From contig JAOIOC010000005.1 of assembly GCA_028140145.1 (NCBI GenBank), forward strand, positions 19,433 to 83,432: a stretch of 64,000 nt of DNA, read 5' to 3'. The position numbers and the translations under genes are program-made. The notes below the pieces were generated by a model that searched no databases, was not told the DNA's origin, and was given only the letters and a program-made list of their open reading frames with translations. Every line of letters begins with the position of its first letter. Positions within the stretch are counted from its first letter, which is position 1. Source of the stretch: SAR86 cluster bacterium (GTDB lineage: Bacteria; Pseudomonadota; Gammaproteobacteria; Magnimaribacterales; AG-339-G14). This document shows positions 56,385 through 64,000 of this stretch, in pieces.

Positions 56385-58247
56385 TTATGCTGGTATTAAA
56401 CTTATTTTACCTTCATAAGGATGCACCGATTCGATAATGCAACTCATTTTATCTCCAATGCTTATCGTACCCTGTCTACTGACTAAGGATTTCATCTCAT
56501 AATTAAAATTGTAATATTTATTTTTGAATGCGCTTATGTGACACAATCCTTCAATGTTAATTTGATCTAGCTTTACAAATACTCCAAATTCTGTGACTCC
56601 GGTTATGATTCCAGAAAATTTATTCCCTATATAATTTTGCCCGCATCGCGATCTCAGAACTTTATCTGCTTCCTTAGAGATTTGATCAGCCTCTCTTTCT
56701 CTAAAACTGCAATTTTCTGCAATGTCAGCTAAATCATTTTTTGATAAAGATTTAAATTTCTTGTTATGAATAATTTGTTTTATACATCTATGAACCACTA
56801 AATCTGGATATCTTCTGATGGGTGAGGTGAAGTGTAAATATTCATCTAAACCCAAAGCGAAATGTTCACTCCTCTCAGAGGAGTATATTGCGAGTTTCAT
56901 GCTTTTTAGAATTTCAAGAGCTAAGATTTCATTGATCTTATGCTTTGAGGTTTTTTGAACCCAATCGAAAATGGATTTTCTTGAAAGATTAAAATCTTCT
57001 GATATGGGTAAACCTCTTGATTGAAGAAATTTTTGTAATGAAATGATCTTATCCATATCTGGGAAGTCATGAAATCTAAAAATAGTGCTTATTTGATTTT
57101 CCTTTATAAATTTTGCAGCAGATATGTTTGCCAAAATCATGCATTCCTCAATGGCCCTATGACTCAAATATCTAGTTACCGGAACAAAAGCTTTTAGTTT
57201 TCCTTTCTTAACTTCTGGTCGGTACTCATTCATTTCAAAATCTATTGCGAGCCTTTGTTTCCTTTTTTCAATTCTTTTTTTACATATTTCCAACAATTTC
57301 TTTAAATCATTTGAAAATTCTGGATGTCTATTTATGTCATCTTTCTCAAGATTTGAAAGTTCGTCGTAAGTAAACCTTTTCTTCGATTCGATAATTGCTG
57401 AATAAAATTTAAAAGTTTTGAGAGAACAATCTTTATCAAGAATCATTTCGCAGATCAGCGTTAACCTTTTTTCAAGGGGGCGAAGAGAGCAAATATCATT
57501 TGATAATTCTTTTGGTAGCATTGGAATAACTTTTGAATTTAAATAAATTGACGTTGCTCTTTCTGCAGCCACTTTATCCAAGGAAGATCCCTCAGAGACA
57601 AAAGCAGAGACATCAGCAATCGCTACTAATAATTTATATCCATTTGAAGTTTGTTCGCAGCAAATTGCATCATCAAAATCTTTTGCATTTTTACCATCAA
57701 TAGTAAAAAAATTTTTGTCAGTTAAATCTTCATATTCAGAAGGAAAATTTCCAGAATTATGTTCTTTCAAAATCCTATTTATTTCTGGCAAAATTGTTTT
57801 TGGAAAAGTTCTCTTAATATTAAGATTTGTTTGCAAAGCAATCTCGTCTGCTTCTTCAAAAATATTTGAAAATATAAGTTGCTCAACTATGTAACCTTCA
57901 GGCCTATGTTTTAAGCTTGGTTGTTTTTTTATTTTTATTTTACAAAAGTCACCATTTTTGAGTTTTTTAGAAGTATTCTTTTTTATAACTATTTCTAGAT
58001 GAAATTCATTGTTGACGGATTCTGCAATCCATCCTTTGTTAGTTTTTTTTAATTTACCTATGACTTCGGTTGTATTTCTCTCGATTATTTTTTGAATGGT
58101 TGCTTTATCTTGCTGAACTGAACATTCAACCTTATCGCCCGGAAATACTTTGAATAATTCCTTTCTTGAAAGTTTAAATGATAGATCTTCAGATACTAAT
58201 AAAGATCCTTTGCCATTTTTTGAAAGTTTTACAATTCCTTTAAACAT
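56385..58247 (-). CDS. rnr: Ribonuclease R (short form)
   Basis: RNase R is a 3'-5' exoribonuclease for structured RNA. The 620-residue protein begins directly in the cold-shock domains (FKGIVKLSKNGKGSLLVSEDLSFKLS). It then has the RNB catalytic domain with DLTDKNFFTIDGKNAKDFDDAI, YLSHRAIEECMILAN and FALGLDEYLHFTSPIRRYPDLVVHRCIKQ, and a C-terminal S1 domain (GIITGVTEFGVFVKLDQINIEGLCHIS). Compared with E. coli RNase R (about 813) it lacks the N-terminal helix-turn-helix and the lysine-rich tail. It is the first gene of the six-gene minus-strand operon. Confidence 0.94.
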   Translation of the reverse strand: MFKGIVKLSKNGKGSLLVSEDLSFKLSRKELFKVFPGDKVECSVQQDKATIQKIIERNTTEVIGKLKKTNKGWIAESVNNEFHLEIVIKKNTSKKLKNGDFCKIKIKKQPSLKHRPEGYIVEQLIFSNIFEEADEIALQTNLNIKRTFPKTILPEINRILKEHNSGNFPSEYEDLTDKNFFTIDGKNAKDFDDAICCEQTSNGYKLLVAIADVSAFVSEGSSLDKVAAERATSIYLNSKVIPMLPKELSNDICSLRPLEKRLTLICEMILDKDCSLKTFKFYSAIIESKKRFTYDELSNLEKDDINRHPEFSNDLKKLLEICKKRIEKRKQRLAIDFEMNEYRPEVKKGKLKAFVPVTRYLSHRAIEECMILANISAAKFIKENQISTIFRFHDFPDMDKIISLQKFLQSRGLPISEDFNLSRKSIFDWVQKTSKHKINEILALEILKSMKLAIYSSERSEHFALGLDEYLHFTSPIRRYPDLVVHRCIKQIIHNKKFKSLSKNDLADIAENCSFREREADQISKEADKVLRSRCGQNYIGNKFSGIITGVTEFGVFVKLDQINIEGLCHISAFKNKYYNFNYEMKSLVSRQGTISIGDKMSCIIESVHPYEGKISLIPA

Positions 58248-58283
58248 TTATGTCTCAATGAGTTACTCAAGTATACTTTTTCA

Positions 58284-59213
58284 ATGGGTAATAAGCTCAA
58301 ATTTGGATTACTGGGAGCACTAGGGTACATAGCTCCTCGCCATATTCAAGCAATCAATAATATTAGCGCAGATCTAAAATGTGTCAGTGATTTGGATTTT
58401 AACTCAGCCCAAAAAAAAGAATTCCTTTCTAAGAACATAGAAACCCTTGATAGTCTTGAGGAAATGATCAAATTCCATCAGAAAGATAACTTAGACTATA
58501 TTTCTATCTGCACTCCAAATCACTTACACGCTGATCAAATAATTACTTGCTTGGAAAATGATATCAATGTGATTTGTGAAAAGCCCCTCGCTTTATCTGT
58601 TTCAGACTTAGATAGGATTAGAAAATCTGAATCCGTTTCTGCTGCTAAGGTTTTTACAATTATGCAATTAAGATTTCATGAATCAATAATTCAATTGAAA
58701 CAAAATATAACCTCACAAAAGTCAGATGAAAAACATGAGGTCATCCTGATATATGCTACGACAAGAGGTTCAGAGTTTTTTTCTTCCTGGAGAGGAAGTG
58801 AAAATAAGTCAGGGGGTATTCTTTTCGAATTTGGTATTCACTATCTGGATATTTTGATTGATATTTTTGGCCAAGTTTCAAATTTCAATGTCAACAAGTT
58901 ATCTCTCAATAAAGCTAACGTTCTTATCGAACATGAAAACGCGAAAGTATTAATAATGATCAATGTTTTATCCAAAGAAAAACTTAAAGAAATGGGACAA
59001 GAGGAAGTTCTGTATCGATCTTTCACCATAAATGGAGATGAATTTGAATTTACTGGAGGATTCCAAGATTTGCATACCAAAAGTTATGAATCAATTCTTG
59101 AAGGAAAAGGTTTTACCGTTGAGGATGCGTCCAAATCAATTAAACAAATATCTCAAATAATGGATGAGTTTGAAAAAGGATCGACTTATAAACCAATTTT
59201 AAATAATCTTTAG
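58284..59213 (+). CDS. Gfo/Idh/MocA family oxidoreductase (WlbA/WbpB-like)
   Basis: The 309-residue NAD(P)-dependent oxidoreductase has the N-terminal Rossmann motif FGLLGALGYIAPRHIQAINNI, CTPNHLHADQIITCLENDINVICEKPLAL (the family EKP motif) and a C-terminal substrate domain with GGILFEFGIHYLDILIDIFG. The GALGYIAPRH start and GSEFFSSWRG resemble WlbA/WbpB, which oxidise UDP-GlcNAc-uronate for LPS sugars. That substrate is an inference and the gene stands outside any sugar cluster. TATACT ends seven bases before the ATG, again leaving little leader. Confidence 0.83.
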   Translation: MGNKLKFGLLGALGYIAPRHIQAINNISADLKCVSDLDFNSAQKKEFLSKNIETLDSLEEMIKFHQKDNLDYISICTPNHLHADQIITCLENDINVICEKPLALSVSDLDRIRKSESVSAAKVFTIMQLRFHESIIQLKQNITSQKSDEKHEVILIYATTRGSEFFSSWRGSENKSGGILFEFGIHYLDILIDIFGQVSNFNVNKLSLNKANVLIEHENAKVLIMINVLSKEKLKEMGQEEVLYRSFTINGDEFEFTGGFQDLHTKSYESILEGKGFTVEDASKSIKQISQIMDEFEKGSTYKPILNNL

Positions 59214-59215
59214 AA

Positions 59216-59719
59216 ATGCAAAAAATTTCAACTCCAGACCTTAGCGATCTTAATCCCGACGTTCCATTCGTGGGCTTACAATTTAATTCGTATGGAGCTA
59301 GAGATTTTCTTTACGGGCCTATAAAAACAGTTCATGCTCCAAACGATAATTCTTTTGTTAAAAAAATATTAGCAACAGAAGGACAGGGAGGTGTTCTTTT
59401 TGTCGATGGGAATAAAAGTTTTGAGGTCGCCCTCTTGGGAGACATGATTGCTGAAAATGCTTGTAAAAATAATTGGAATGGAATAATTATCCTCGGCTGC
59501 GTCAGGGATGTAGATGTCTTGAAAACAATCAATATGGGAATTTTTGCACTTGGCTCTGTTCCTAAAAAAAGTGAAAAAAAAGATAGAGGTTCCATAGATG
59601 CCCCTATTGAAATAGACGGATTGATAATAAATTCAAATGATTGGGTCTATGGAGATTCAACGGGAGTCTTAGTCTCCAAAGTGGAGCTGGCGATAGGAGT
59701 CGAACCTACGACCGCCTGA
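59216..59719 (+). CDS. rraA: RraA family protein (possible RNase E activity regulator)
   Basis: The 167-residue protein matches RraA: TPDLSDLNPDVPFVGLQFNSYGARDFLYGPIKTVHA, GGVLFVDGNKSFEVALLGDMIAENACKNNWNGIIILGCVRDVDVL and VYGDSTGVLVSK. E. coli RraA binds RNase E and slows RNA decay; other family members are aldolases, and GCVRD has the Arg-Asp pair of those, so function is uncertain. The last residues (ELAIGVEPTTA) are encoded inside the antisense strand of tRNA-Thr, overlapping it by 38 bases. It follows the oxidoreductase by two bases. Confidence 0.85.
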   Translation: MQKISTPDLSDLNPDVPFVGLQFNSYGARDFLYGPIKTVHAPNDNSFVKKILATEGQGGVLFVDGNKSFEVALLGDMIAENACKNNWNGIIILGCVRDVDVLKTINMGIFALGSVPKKSEKKDRGSIDAPIEIDGLIINSNDWVYGDSTGVLVSKVELAIGVEPTTA

Positions 59720-59757
59720 TTACAAATCAGGAGCTCTACCAACTGAGCTACGCCAGC
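59682..59757 (-). tRNA. tRNA-Thr (TGT)
   Basis: Read on the minus strand, the 76-base cloverleaf starts GCTGGCGTAGCTCAG. Its anticodon stem-loop is CCTGA-TTTGTAA-TCAGG and CCA is encoded. It lies 19 bases after birA on the same strand, so both may be on one transcript. Its 3' half overlaps the end of the rraA reading frame. Confidence 0.96.
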
Positions 59758-59776
59758 AACGAAAAGAATTATAAAC

Positions 59777-60574
59777 TCATTTCTTTAATTTTAAAGATAC
59801 TTCTCCGGAACTAAATTTCACTATCCTTTGATCCTTCAAATTTTGAGCGATTAAGAGGCCTTTTTTATCTATTCCTTTTCCAATGAATGTATCATTAGGT
59901 TTATCTTTCAGAGTAAATTCCTTATCTTTTAATAAATCTAAAGATGTAAATTTGTTAAGGAAGTAATCAAATCCTTCTTGCTCATACTTATTTAAGGTTA
60001 TGCATAATTGATTAATCATTTCTGTAATAATTGAGTTTCTATCTACTGATTGTTTCTTTTCTAATTTTATTGAGGTCCACTCTTGATCTATAAGCTCTGA
60101 ATATTCCATGTTTACATTGATTCCTATGCCAATAACTACTTTGGTCAATTCACCTACTTTTGCCGTTTCTATCAAAATTCCACAAATTTTTTTATTTCCT
60201 ACAAGAAGATCATTAGGCCACTTGATCAAAGACATCACATTTATTTTTGTAAGGACTTTAGATACTGATAAAGCTACTGCTATGCTGAGTCCAGATAAAT
60301 CTTCTTTTTCCAAATATGAGTTTAGGGAAAAATATATATTCTTAAATTTAGGACTAATCCACGATTTACCTCTTCGTCCTCTACCTTTAGTTTGCTCTTC
60401 TGCAATGCATATTTTTATATCTTTATTTTCATTTTTTTCTTTTCTTAAAAGGTAGTCATTCGTAGAACTAATGGTATCGAATACCTCTAGAACAACTTTT
60501 GATCTAAATTCATTACTAAGTTTCGATAATATTTTTTCTTTATCTAAAGGATTTTTGTTGACAACTTCTATCAT
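59777..60574 (-). CDS. birA: Biotin--[acetyl-CoA-carboxylase] ligase, without HTH domain
   Basis: The ORF track starts at 60682 inside the antisense of tRNA-Tyr (MEGAGFEPAKPKRL is a known tRNA artefact). The real start is the ATG at 60574 (MIEVVNKNPLDKEKIL), giving 265 residues. Ligase motifs are FDTISSTNDYLL, the biotinyl-AMP loop GRGRRGKSWISP, and KWPNDLLVGNKKICGILIE. A small C-terminal SH3-like domain follows. There is no N-terminal winged-helix, so it should biotinylate AccB but not repress a bio operon as E. coli BirA does. It neighbours tRNA-Tyr-tuf, as in relatives, but in the opposite orientation. Confidence 0.93.
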   Translation of the reverse strand: MIEVVNKNPLDKEKILSKLSNEFRSKVVLEVFDTISSTNDYLLRKEKNENKDIKICIAEEQTKGRGRRGKSWISPKFKNIYFSLNSYLEKEDLSGLSIAVALSVSKVLTKINVMSLIKWPNDLLVGNKKICGILIETAKVGELTKVVIGIGINVNMEYSELIDQEWTSIKLEKKQSVDRNSIITEMINQLCITLNKYEQEGFDYFLNKFTSLDLLKDKEFTLKDKPNDTFIGKGIDKKGLLIAQNLKDQRIVKFSSGEVSLKLKK

Positions 60575-60586
60575 GACTCCGAGAAT
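60558..60586 (+). promoter_or_regulatory. Candidate promoter of the tRNA-Tyr/tuf transcript
   Basis: TTGACA, a 17-base spacer and GAGAAT lie just before tRNA-Tyr, with the start expected about eight bases before the mature 5' end. The -35 box is inside the first codons of divergent birA, so the two genes share a very compressed control region. Confidence 0.5.
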
Positions 60587-60600
60587 ACCACGCTCTGACT

Positions 60601-60684
60601 GGAGGGGTTGGGGAGCGGTCAAACCCAGCTGACTGTAAATCAGCCGCTTCGGCTTCGCAGGTTCGAATCCTGCCCCCTCCACCA
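60601..60684 (+). tRNA. tRNA-Tyr (GTA)
   Basis: This 84-base tRNA has a long variable arm (CCGCTTCGGCTTCG region). Its anticodon stem-loop is GCTGA-CTGTAAA-TCAGC, its T-loop is TTCGAAT, and CCA is encoded. It opens the tRNA-tuf cluster; the tRNA-Gly that usually follows is absent. Confidence 0.97.
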
Positions 60685-60807
60685 GAAATTCTTGCCTTTA
60701 TGACAAGAAAACAGTATAAATGCCACCGGAGCGAAAGGTCTAGGATATTTCATTGTATTTTTAACAAGTATTTATCCTTTTTTGATCCGGAATTTATGAA
60801 CATTTAT

Positions 60808-60883
<76 letters not shown>

Positions 60884-60911
60884 GACAGTATATTTTTTAA
60901 GAGGATAGACA

Positions 60912-62105
60912 ATGGCGAAAGAAAAATTTGAAAGAACCAAACCCCACGTAAATGTGGGCACTATCGGTCACGTTGACCACGGTAAAACTACCTTGACTGC
61001 TGCTTTAACAAAAGTTTGTGCAGAGACTCATGGTTCCGGTGAAGCTGTAGCTTTTGAAGGGATCGATAATGCTCCTGAAGAAAAAGAAAGAGGTATAACC
61101 ATAGCAACATCACACGTTGAATATGATTCTCCAGCAAGACACTACGCACACGTAGATTGTCCAGGACACGCTGACTATGTAAAAAATATGATTACTGGTG
61201 CAGCCCAAATGGATGGAGCTATATTAGTTGTAAATGCCGCAGATGGACCCATGCCTCAAACTAGAGAACACATCTTATTAGCAAGACAGGTAGGTGTTGA
61301 GCACATCGTAGTCTTCTTAAACAAAGCTGATCAGGTAGATGATGCTGAGTTAATTGAGTTAGTAGAAGTAGAAATCCGAGACCTTTTAAATGAGTATGAT
61401 TTCCCTGGGGATGATACTCCTATAACCATTGGCTCTGCTTTAAAGGCTCTGGAAGGCGATGAAGGCGAACACGGAAAAGAAGCTATTCTTAAATTGGTTG
61501 AGTCATTGGACAGCCACATTCCTGAGCCAGTTAGAGATCTAGATAAGCCTTTCTTGATGCCAATTGAAGATATCTTCTCAATTCAAGGAAGAGGAACTGT
61601 TGTTACTGGAAGAATTGAAAGAGGTATGGTTTCTGTCAATGATGAGATGGAAATTGTTGGAATAAAAGACACAGAAAAAACTACTTGCACTGGTGTAGAG
61701 ATGTTCAGAAAACTTCTTGATGAAGGTCGTGCTGGTGAAAATGTTGGTGTTCTTCTAAGAGGTACAAAAAGAGAAGAAGTTGAAAGAGGTCAGGTACTGT
61801 CTAAGCCTGGTTCAATAACTCCTCACACTAAGTTTGAAGCACAAGTCTATGTATTAAATAAAGAAGAAGGTGGCAGACATACTCCTTTCTTTAAAGGCTA
61901 TAGACCGCAGTTTTATGTAAGGACAACCGACGTGACTGGTGAAGTCATTCTTCCTGATGGAGTTGAGATGGTTATGCCAGGTGATGATGTGGCAATTAAT
62001 GTTGAATTGATATCACCAATCGCAATGGAAGAAGGAATGCGTTTTGCTATCAGAGAAGGTGGTAGAACTGTTGGTTCCGGAGTAGTATCCAAAATCGTTC
62101 AATAG
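60912..62105 (+). CDS. tuf: Elongation factor Tu
   Basis: EF-Tu delivers aminoacyl-tRNA to the ribosome. The 397-residue GTPase has [14 protein letters not shown] (G1), [11 protein letters not shown] (G2), [12 protein letters not shown] (G3) and NKADQVDD (G4). [12 protein letters not shown] starts domain 2 and [15 protein letters not shown] lies in domain 3, ending GVVSKIVQ. An AGAGG site precedes the ATG. The TAG stop overlaps the first two bases of tRNA-Trp. A second tuf copy, if any, is outside the window. Confidence 0.99.
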   Translation: MAKEKFERTKPHVNVGTIGHVDHGKTTLTAALTKVCAETHGSGEAVAFEGIDNAPEEKERGITIATSHVEYDSPARHYAHVDCPGHADYVKNMITGAAQMDGAILVVNAADGPMPQTREHILLARQVGVEHIVVFLNKADQVDDAELIELVEVEIRDLLNEYDFPGDDTPITIGSALKALEGDEGEHGKEAILKLVESLDSHIPEPVRDLDKPFLMPIEDIFSIQGRGTVVTGRIERGMVSVNDEMEIVGIKDTEKTTCTGVEMFRKLLDEGRAGENVGVLLRGTKREEVERGQVLSKPGSITPHTKFEAQVYVLNKEEGGRHTPFFKGYRPQFYVRTTDVTGEVILPDGVEMVMPGDDVAINVELISPIAMEEGMRFAIREGGRTVGSGVVSKIVQ

Positions 62106-62179
62106 GCCAGTAGCTCAATTGGTAGAGCGGCGGTCTCCAAAACCGCAGGTTGGGGGTTCGATTCCCTCCTGGCCTGCCA
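62104..62179 (+). tRNA. tRNA-Trp (CCA)
   Basis: The 76-base cloverleaf starts AGGCCAGTAGCTCAA. Its anticodon stem-loop is GCGGT-CTCCAAA-ACCGC, its T-loop is TTCGATT, and CCA is encoded. Its first two bases are also the last two of the tuf stop codon, so RNase P cuts at the end of the tuf message. Confidence 0.97.
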
Positions 62180-62205
62180 CGGAGATGGATATAAGATAAA
62201 ACAAT

Positions 62206-62553
62206 ATGACTTCAGTTAGCAGTAAAATTTTATGGATCCTTGGCTCAGCAGTTATCCTGATTGCTGTCTGGGGGAATTCTTATTACGCTGAAGTAGCTCT
62301 TTTATACAGAACCTTGATTGTGATTGCTCTATTGATTCTGGGTTTAGCAATAATTAGATTCACAATTTTTGGTAATTCTGCATACAACTTAATTGTTACT
62401 TCTCTAACTGAAATTAGAAAAGTAGTCTGGCCCAATAGAACTGAGACGACTCAAACAACTCTTATTGTTTTAGCTGCAGTAATTGTTGCTTCACTGTTGT
62501 TATGGGGCTTGGATTCTCTTTTTTCCTTTGGATTAAATTTATTATTGGGGTAG
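62206..62553 (+). CDS. secE: Preprotein translocase subunit SecE
   Basis: SecE clamps SecY in the translocon. The 115-residue protein has three membrane segments (ILWILGSAVILIAVWG; TLIVIALLILGLAIIRF; LIVLAAVIVASLLLWGLDSLFSFGLNLLL), the longer gammaproteobacterial form. The conserved amphipathic EIRKVVWPNRTETTQTT lies before the last helix. It lies between tRNA-Trp and nusG, the standard place. Confidence 0.96.
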   Translation: MTSVSSKILWILGSAVILIAVWGNSYYAEVALLYRTLIVIALLILGLAIIRFTIFGNSAYNLIVTSLTEIRKVVWPNRTETTQTTLIVLAAVIVASLLLWGLDSLFSFGLNLLLG

Positions 62554-62555
62554 AA

Positions 62556-63089
62556 ATGTCGAAATCTTGGTATGTTCTTAATTCTTATTCTGGTTATGAA
62601 AATAAGGCCAAAGAACAGCTTTTAGAGAGAATAACCCTTAACGGCATGGAGGATTTTTTTGGAAAGATAGAAGTGCCTTCCGAAGAAATAACTGAAATGA
62701 AAGGAGGAAAGGAAAAAACTATACAAAAGAAATTTTTCCCAGGTTACATTTTGGTTGAGATGGAAATGAATGACGATACATGGCACCTTGTCAAAGAGAC
62801 TCCAAGGGTTTTGGGTTTCATTGGAGGCACAAAAACCAATCCAAGACCAATTTCAGAAAACGAAGCAAACAGAATTTTAAATCAAATAGAATCTGGAGTA
62901 GAAACCACTTCACAACAAAATATTTATGAAGCCGGTGAAATGATTAGAGTTATTGATGGACCTTTTAACGATTTTAGTGGCGTGATTGAAGAAGTCGATT
63001 CAGAAAAAGGAAAAGTAAAAGTAGCGGTGATGATCTTTGGAAGATCAACTCCAGTCGAGTTAGATTTCAATCAAATTGAGAGAGCATAA
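62556..63089 (+). CDS. nusG: Transcription termination/antitermination factor NusG
   Basis: The track start lies within secE; the real start is the ATG at 62556 ([22 protein letters not shown]), giving 177 residues. The N-terminal NGN domain binds RNA polymerase ([32 protein letters not shown]) and the C-terminal KOW domain ([40 protein letters not shown]) binds Rho or ribosomal S10. Rho itself is also encoded in this window. Its stop shares one base with the rplK ATG. Confidence 0.98.
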   Translation: MSKSWYVLNSYSGYENKAKEQLLERITLNGMEDFFGKIEVPSEEITEMKGGKEKTIQKKFFPGYILVEMEMNDDTWHLVKETPRVLGFIGGTKTNPRPISENEANRILNQIESGVETTSQQNIYEAGEMIRVIDGPFNDFSGVIEEVDSEKGKVKVAVMIFGRSTPVELDFNQIERA

Positions 63090-63520
63090 TGGCGGACAAA
63101 AAGATAGATACATATATTAAACTTCAAGTACCTGCCGGCGCTGCCTCTCCTAGCCCTCCTGTTGGACCTGCGCTGGGTCAACATGGTGTTAACTTAATGG
63201 ACTTTTGTAATGCATTTAATTCTAAGACTAACGACCTGGAAAAGAATGTTCCTGTGCCTGTTGTTATAACAGTTTACGAAGACAAAAGTTTTGATTTCAT
63301 TGTAAAGACAACTCCTGCAAGCATTCTCCTAAAAAAGGCTGCTGGACTCGATAAGGGTAGCCCTACGCCAAACTCTTTAAAAGTGGGAAAAGTAACTAGG
63401 GCACAAGTTGAGGAAATAGCAGAAAAGAAAATGCAGGATCTCAACGCTGCTGATATGGATGCTGCAGTAAAAATTATTTCTGGTAGTGCCAGAAGCATGG
63501 GAATAGAGGTAATAGATTAA
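63089..63520 (+). CDS. rplK: 50S ribosomal protein L11
   Basis: L11 (uL11) forms the stalk base with 23S helices 43-44 and is needed for stringent factor activation. The 143-residue protein has [35 protein letters not shown] at the N-terminus, [21 protein letters not shown], and the C-terminal [40 protein letters not shown]. It overlaps both neighbours by one base. Confidence 0.98.
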   Translation: MADKKIDTYIKLQVPAGAASPSPPVGPALGQHGVNLMDFCNAFNSKTNDLEKNVPVPVVITVYEDKSFDFIVKTTPASILLKKAAGLDKGSPTPNSLKVGKVTRAQVEEIAEKKMQDLNAADMDAAVKIISGSARSMGIEVID

Positions 63521-64000
63521 TGGCGAAAACATCTAAGAAAAATAAACCTTTAAGAGAAAAGTTAGTAGAAGAAGCCTCCTATAATTTGGAAGAAGCTTTA
63601 GATATTTTGTTTGAACATAAATCTGAAAAATTTACTGAGTCAGTGGATGTAAGTATTAACTTAGGAGTGGATCCATCGAAGTCAGATCAAAACGTTAGGG
63701 GAGCATCTAACCTCCCTCACGGCACTGGCCGTTCATATAAGGTTGCTGTTTTTGCAGAGGGTGAAGAGGCTAAAAGTGCTCTTGAAGCTGGAGCGGATAA
63801 AGTTGGCATGGAAGATCTCGCTGATGAAATGAAATCTGGGGAAATAGATTATGATGTCATAGTTGCTACTCCCGATACGATGAAAGTTGTAAGTCCGTTG
63901 GGTCAAATTTTGGGACCCAAAGGATTAATGCCTAATCCTAAGTCAGAAACGGTAACAAAAGATGTTTCGGGTGCGGTAAAAAATGCCAAAGCTGGTCAGG
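63520..64000 (+). CDS. rplA: 50S ribosomal protein L1 (3' end cut by window edge)
   Basis: This gene is absent from the ORF track because it runs off the right edge. It begins [20 protein letters not shown] at 63520, sharing one base with the rplK stop; 160 codons are visible of about 230 expected. L1 motifs include [33 protein letters not shown] and [20 protein letters not shown]1 binds 23S rRNA at the L1 stalk, and in E. coli represses its own operon by binding the leader of rplK. Confidence 0.97.
   Translation, partial: MAKTSKKNKPLREKLVEEASYNLEEALDILFEHKSEKFTESVDVSINLGVDPSKSDQNVRGASNLPHGTGRSYKVAVFAEGEEAKSALEAGADKVGMEDLADEMKSGEIDYDVIVATPDTMKVVSPLGQILGPKGLMPNPKSETVTKDVSGAVKNAKAGQ

Noticed and set aside
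60575-60682. N-terminal extension of the birA ORF (MEGAGFEPAKPKRLIYSQLGL)
   Set aside because: It is the antisense of tRNA-Tyr; the ligase proper starts at the ATG at 60574.
60689-60709. TTCTTG/CAAGAA hairpin after tRNA-Tyr
   Set aside because: It has no T-run, and downstream tRNA-Thr and tuf probably need read-through, so it is at most a processing structure.
62502-62555. Upstream extension of the nusG ORF
   Set aside because: It lies within secE; the conserved NusG start [13 protein letters not shown] is at 62556.

Overview
The window is AT-rich and very tightly packed, and reads as a free-living Gram-negative gammaproteobacterium. Support includes LptE, BamD, LpxC and secreted beta-barrel-like proteins, plus several classic gammaproteobacterial gene orders: proA-nadD-rsfS-mrdA-rodA-mltB-dacA, aroQ-accB-accC, rnr-rlmB, secA-argJ, coaE-yacG, and tRNA-Tyr/tRNA-Thr-tuf-tRNA-Trp-secE-nusG-rplK-rplA. 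Near-zero spacing, interlocked stop codons, shortened proteins and dropped genes suggest a streamlined marine lineage of the SAR86/OM type. That placement is inference; no 16S gene or marker search was available. No CRISPR array, insertion sequence, integrase, phage gene or rRNA gene was seen, and no gene-free stretch exceeds 300 bases.

Layout. 1-4.5 kb: PPi-dependent phosphofructokinase (cut by the left edge), Mpl, and a DedA + carotenoid-oxygenase pair. 4.5-12.6 kb: plus-strand proline/NAD/cell-wall operon (proA, nadD, rsfS, mrdA, rodA, mltB, dacA, dat). 12.6-19.1 kb: minus-strand operon of a DsbD-alpha-only protein, aroQ, accB, accC, leuS, lptE and holA. 19.1-24.1 kb: double ABC ATPase, ilvD, trxA, rho. 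24.1-30.4 kb: rsmD, flavin reductase, DUF4399 and a tandem pair of large secreted CBM9/DUF5916 proteins. 30.3-39.8 kb: PP0621-like protein, bamD, rluD, ilvB-ilvH-ilvC, then a three-gene envelope glycosylation module (GT39, PAP2-flippase fusion, GT2). 39.8-49.6 kb: the most accessory-looking part, with lone tRNA-Ile(GAT) and tRNA-Ala(TGC) around a sulfatase, a thioredoxin-like protein and a crotonase, followed by a D-aminoacylase-type amidohydrolase convergent with an MFS / hydroxy-acid dehydrogenase / S46 peptidase operon. 49.7-58.3 kb: coaE-yacG convergent with the minus-strand operon rnr-rlmB-lpxC-secA-argJ-ThiE-like. 58.3-64 kb: Gfo/Idh oxidoreductase, RraA, tRNA-Thr(TGT) and birA on the minus strand, then tRNA-Tyr, tRNA-Thr(GGT), tuf, tRNA-Trp, secE, nusG, rplK and rplA (cut by the right edge).

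How the genes work together. Much of the window builds the envelope: Mpl recycles peptidoglycan peptides; PBP2, RodA, MltB and the carboxypeptidase shape the wall; LpxC, LptE, BamD and SecA/SecE build and feed the outer membrane; and the GT39/PAP2/GT2 module probably decorates a surface acceptor using a lipid-linked sugar. Branched-chain amino acid synthesis is split between ilvBHC and ilvD, and fatty acid synthesis is represented by accBC with its biotin ligase. The 40-49.6 kb block looks like scavenging of sulfated, peptidic and possibly D-amino-acid material.

No gene cluster here is an obviously new defence or mobile system. The most novel-looking items are the envelope glycosylation operon with its PAP2/flippase fusion, the tandem DUF5916 pair, the DsbD and MutT-ThiE genes each reduced to one domain, the inferred birA-tRNA-Thr inversion, and genes overlapping tRNAs.
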